Part shown: positions 5,077-5,953 of the stretch, piece by piece
Layout: every line of letters starts with the position of its first letter
How positions within the stretch are numbered: position 1 is the stretch's first letter
Assembly (NCBI GenBank): GCA_006227085.1
Contig: SBFY01000169.1
Location: 1 to 5,953, forward strand
Length of the DNA: 5,953 nucleotides
Reading direction: 5' to 3'
Source: Gammaproteobacteria bacterium
GTDB taxonomy: Bacteria > Pseudomonadota > Gammaproteobacteria > Pseudomonadales > M0112
The notes under the pieces: model-generated
Seen by the model: the letters and a program-made list of their open reading frames with translations, nothing else
The model's database searches: none
Told to the model about the DNA's origin: nothing
Position numbers and translations under genes: made by a program

Positions 5077-5953
5077 TTACTTCGCCCCACCCCTTAAGCC
5101 AAACAAGACCCCAAAAAAGCTGGGCAAGCTACGCAGCATGGAGCGTAAAGGCCAACGCGTCAAAATTCGCCAGGCTGTTTTAGGCCGCAAGTAAAACCGG
5201 AGATTGGCTTTGCGAATCACCTTGGCCAACGGGTAACCATAAGCGCGCTGGTACCAGGAATCATCGCTCCGGTAGTGGCCATCTTCCATATCAATACGGG
5301 TAATTTCCTCTAGCGCCTCAAGGTTTTCCTTGGCAGCCAAGTCATACAAGGGCGTTTCAGGCTGCGGGACCACCCTGAAAAAATACGCTTGGGTCAAGCC
5401 CGCATCGAGTGCAAAGCGGATCGTTTTTTCGATCTCTTCCGGAGTTTCTGTCGGAAAACCCAGCATAAAGAAGCCTGTGACGGCAATGCCTCGTTTGTCA
5501 AATTCCCGGATGGCCCAAAACGCCTTGTCCGGATCGAGGTTTTTCTGGATCAGCGATTGCAAGCGGGGCGTGGCTGTCTCAATAGCAATGGCTGCGCAGT
5601 AGGTACCACCATCCACCAATGCATCGATGGTTTCTTCGTCAAGGATATCAGCGCGCAAACCGTTGGGGAAAGAAAACAGCATTTTGCCGCCCCATCGATG
5701 CTTGACTTCACGCATGATCTCTTTCAGGCGAGGCTTATGCAAATTGAAGATATCGTCAATGATCTGGAATTCGGTCACACCATATGTGTCATGGAGATAT
5801 TCGATTTCCGCCAGGACATTCTCCGGGCTACGATGCACAAAGCGTTTACTGAACACATCATGGCAATAACTACACAAGTAAGGACAGCCGCGCGATGTAA
5901 AAAGTGTTGCGTACCGGCTTGTTTTCAAGATGCCATTAAACGTTGGGCGCTTG
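5077..5953 (-). CDS. Radical SAM enzyme, probably of the cobalamin-binding type (5' end missing)
   Basis: The visible 291 residues hold a radical SAM domain. Near the N-terminal end, RGCPYLCSYCH gives the CxxxCxxC motif (cysteine codons near 5886, 5874 and 5865) that binds the [4Fe-4S] cluster used to cleave S-adenosylmethionine. Further family landmarks follow: EFQIIDDIFN, SFPNGLRAD, the AIAIETATP strand, and TGFFMLGFPTETPEEI. The C-terminus is basic and hydrophobic (FYLRPKTAWRILTRWP). The frame is open to the window edge; the TTG at 5928 is not a credible start because it leaves only 14 residues before the first cluster cysteine. Close relatives carry about 150-200 residues of B12-binding domain before this point, so the missing part probably includes one. 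Such enzymes methylate unactivated carbons or phosphorus, or close rings, for example in lipid, tetrapyrrole or natural-product pathways. The substrate cannot be assigned. GC is lower than in mutS. Confidence 0.9.
   Translation of the reverse strand, partial: KRPTFNGILKTSRYATLFTSRGCPYLCSYCHDVFSKRFVHRSPENVLAEIEYLHDTYGVTEFQIIDDIFNLHKPRLKEIMREVKHRWGGKMLFSFPNGLRADILDEETIDALVDGGTYCAAIAIETATPRLQSLIQKNLDPDKAFWAIREFDKRGIAVTGFFMLGFPTETPEEIEKTIRFALDAGLTQAYFFRVVPQPETPLYDLAAKENLEALEEITRIDMEDGHYRSDDSWYQRAYGYPLAKVIRKANLRFYLRPKTAWRILTRWPLRSMLRSLPSFFGVLFGLRGGAK

Noticed and set aside
5926..5928. TTG as the start of the radical SAM protein, making it complete at 283 aa
   Set aside because: The same frame continues without a stop to 5953 and the upstream residues fit the family. 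A start here would leave almost nothing before the cluster-binding cysteines.
1..5953. CRISPR arrays, tRNA or rRNA genes, insertion sequences or phage genes
   Set aside because: No regularly spaced repeats, RNA gene signatures, transposase reading frames or terminal inverted repeats were seen on either strand.

Overview
This window looks like a chromosomal segment from a gammaproteobacterium of moderate to high GC. It carries recX, recA, mutS and a seven-iron ferredoxin (fdxA), with two partial genes at the edges. The RecA, MutS and FdxA sequences closely resemble those of Pseudomonas, Azotobacter and related gammaproteobacteria. The genus cannot be fixed from the sequence alone.

Layout. On the minus strand, reading from 1860 down to 1, are an SOS-type promoter with a near-consensus LexA box, recA (1722 to 661), recX overlapping the recA 3' end, and, after 112 bases, the first 17 codons of a gene with a strong ribosome binding site and a signal-peptide-like start. 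On the plus strand are mutS (1997-4591) and fdxA (4690-5013). mutS diverges from recA across a 274-base intergenic region. A perfect 15-bp bidirectional terminator (5025-5058) closes fdxA and also faces a convergent minus-strand gene. That gene (5077 to beyond 5953) encodes the C-terminal part of a radical SAM enzyme of the type usually fused to a cobalamin-binding domain.

Function. RecA (recombination and SOS sensor), RecX (RecA modulator) and MutS (mismatch recognition) form a DNA repair cluster. FdxA is an electron carrier that sits beside mutS in some gammaproteobacteria. The radical SAM gene has visibly lower GC than mutS and no obvious link to repair, so it may mark the edge of an accessory segment.

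No new system is evident in what is visible. The items most worth a second look are a compact set of nested inverted repeats upstream of mutS (1912-1947), the lack of a ribosome binding site at mutS, the recA/recX overlap in place of an intergenic terminator, and the compositionally different radical SAM gene, whose function lies partly outside the window.
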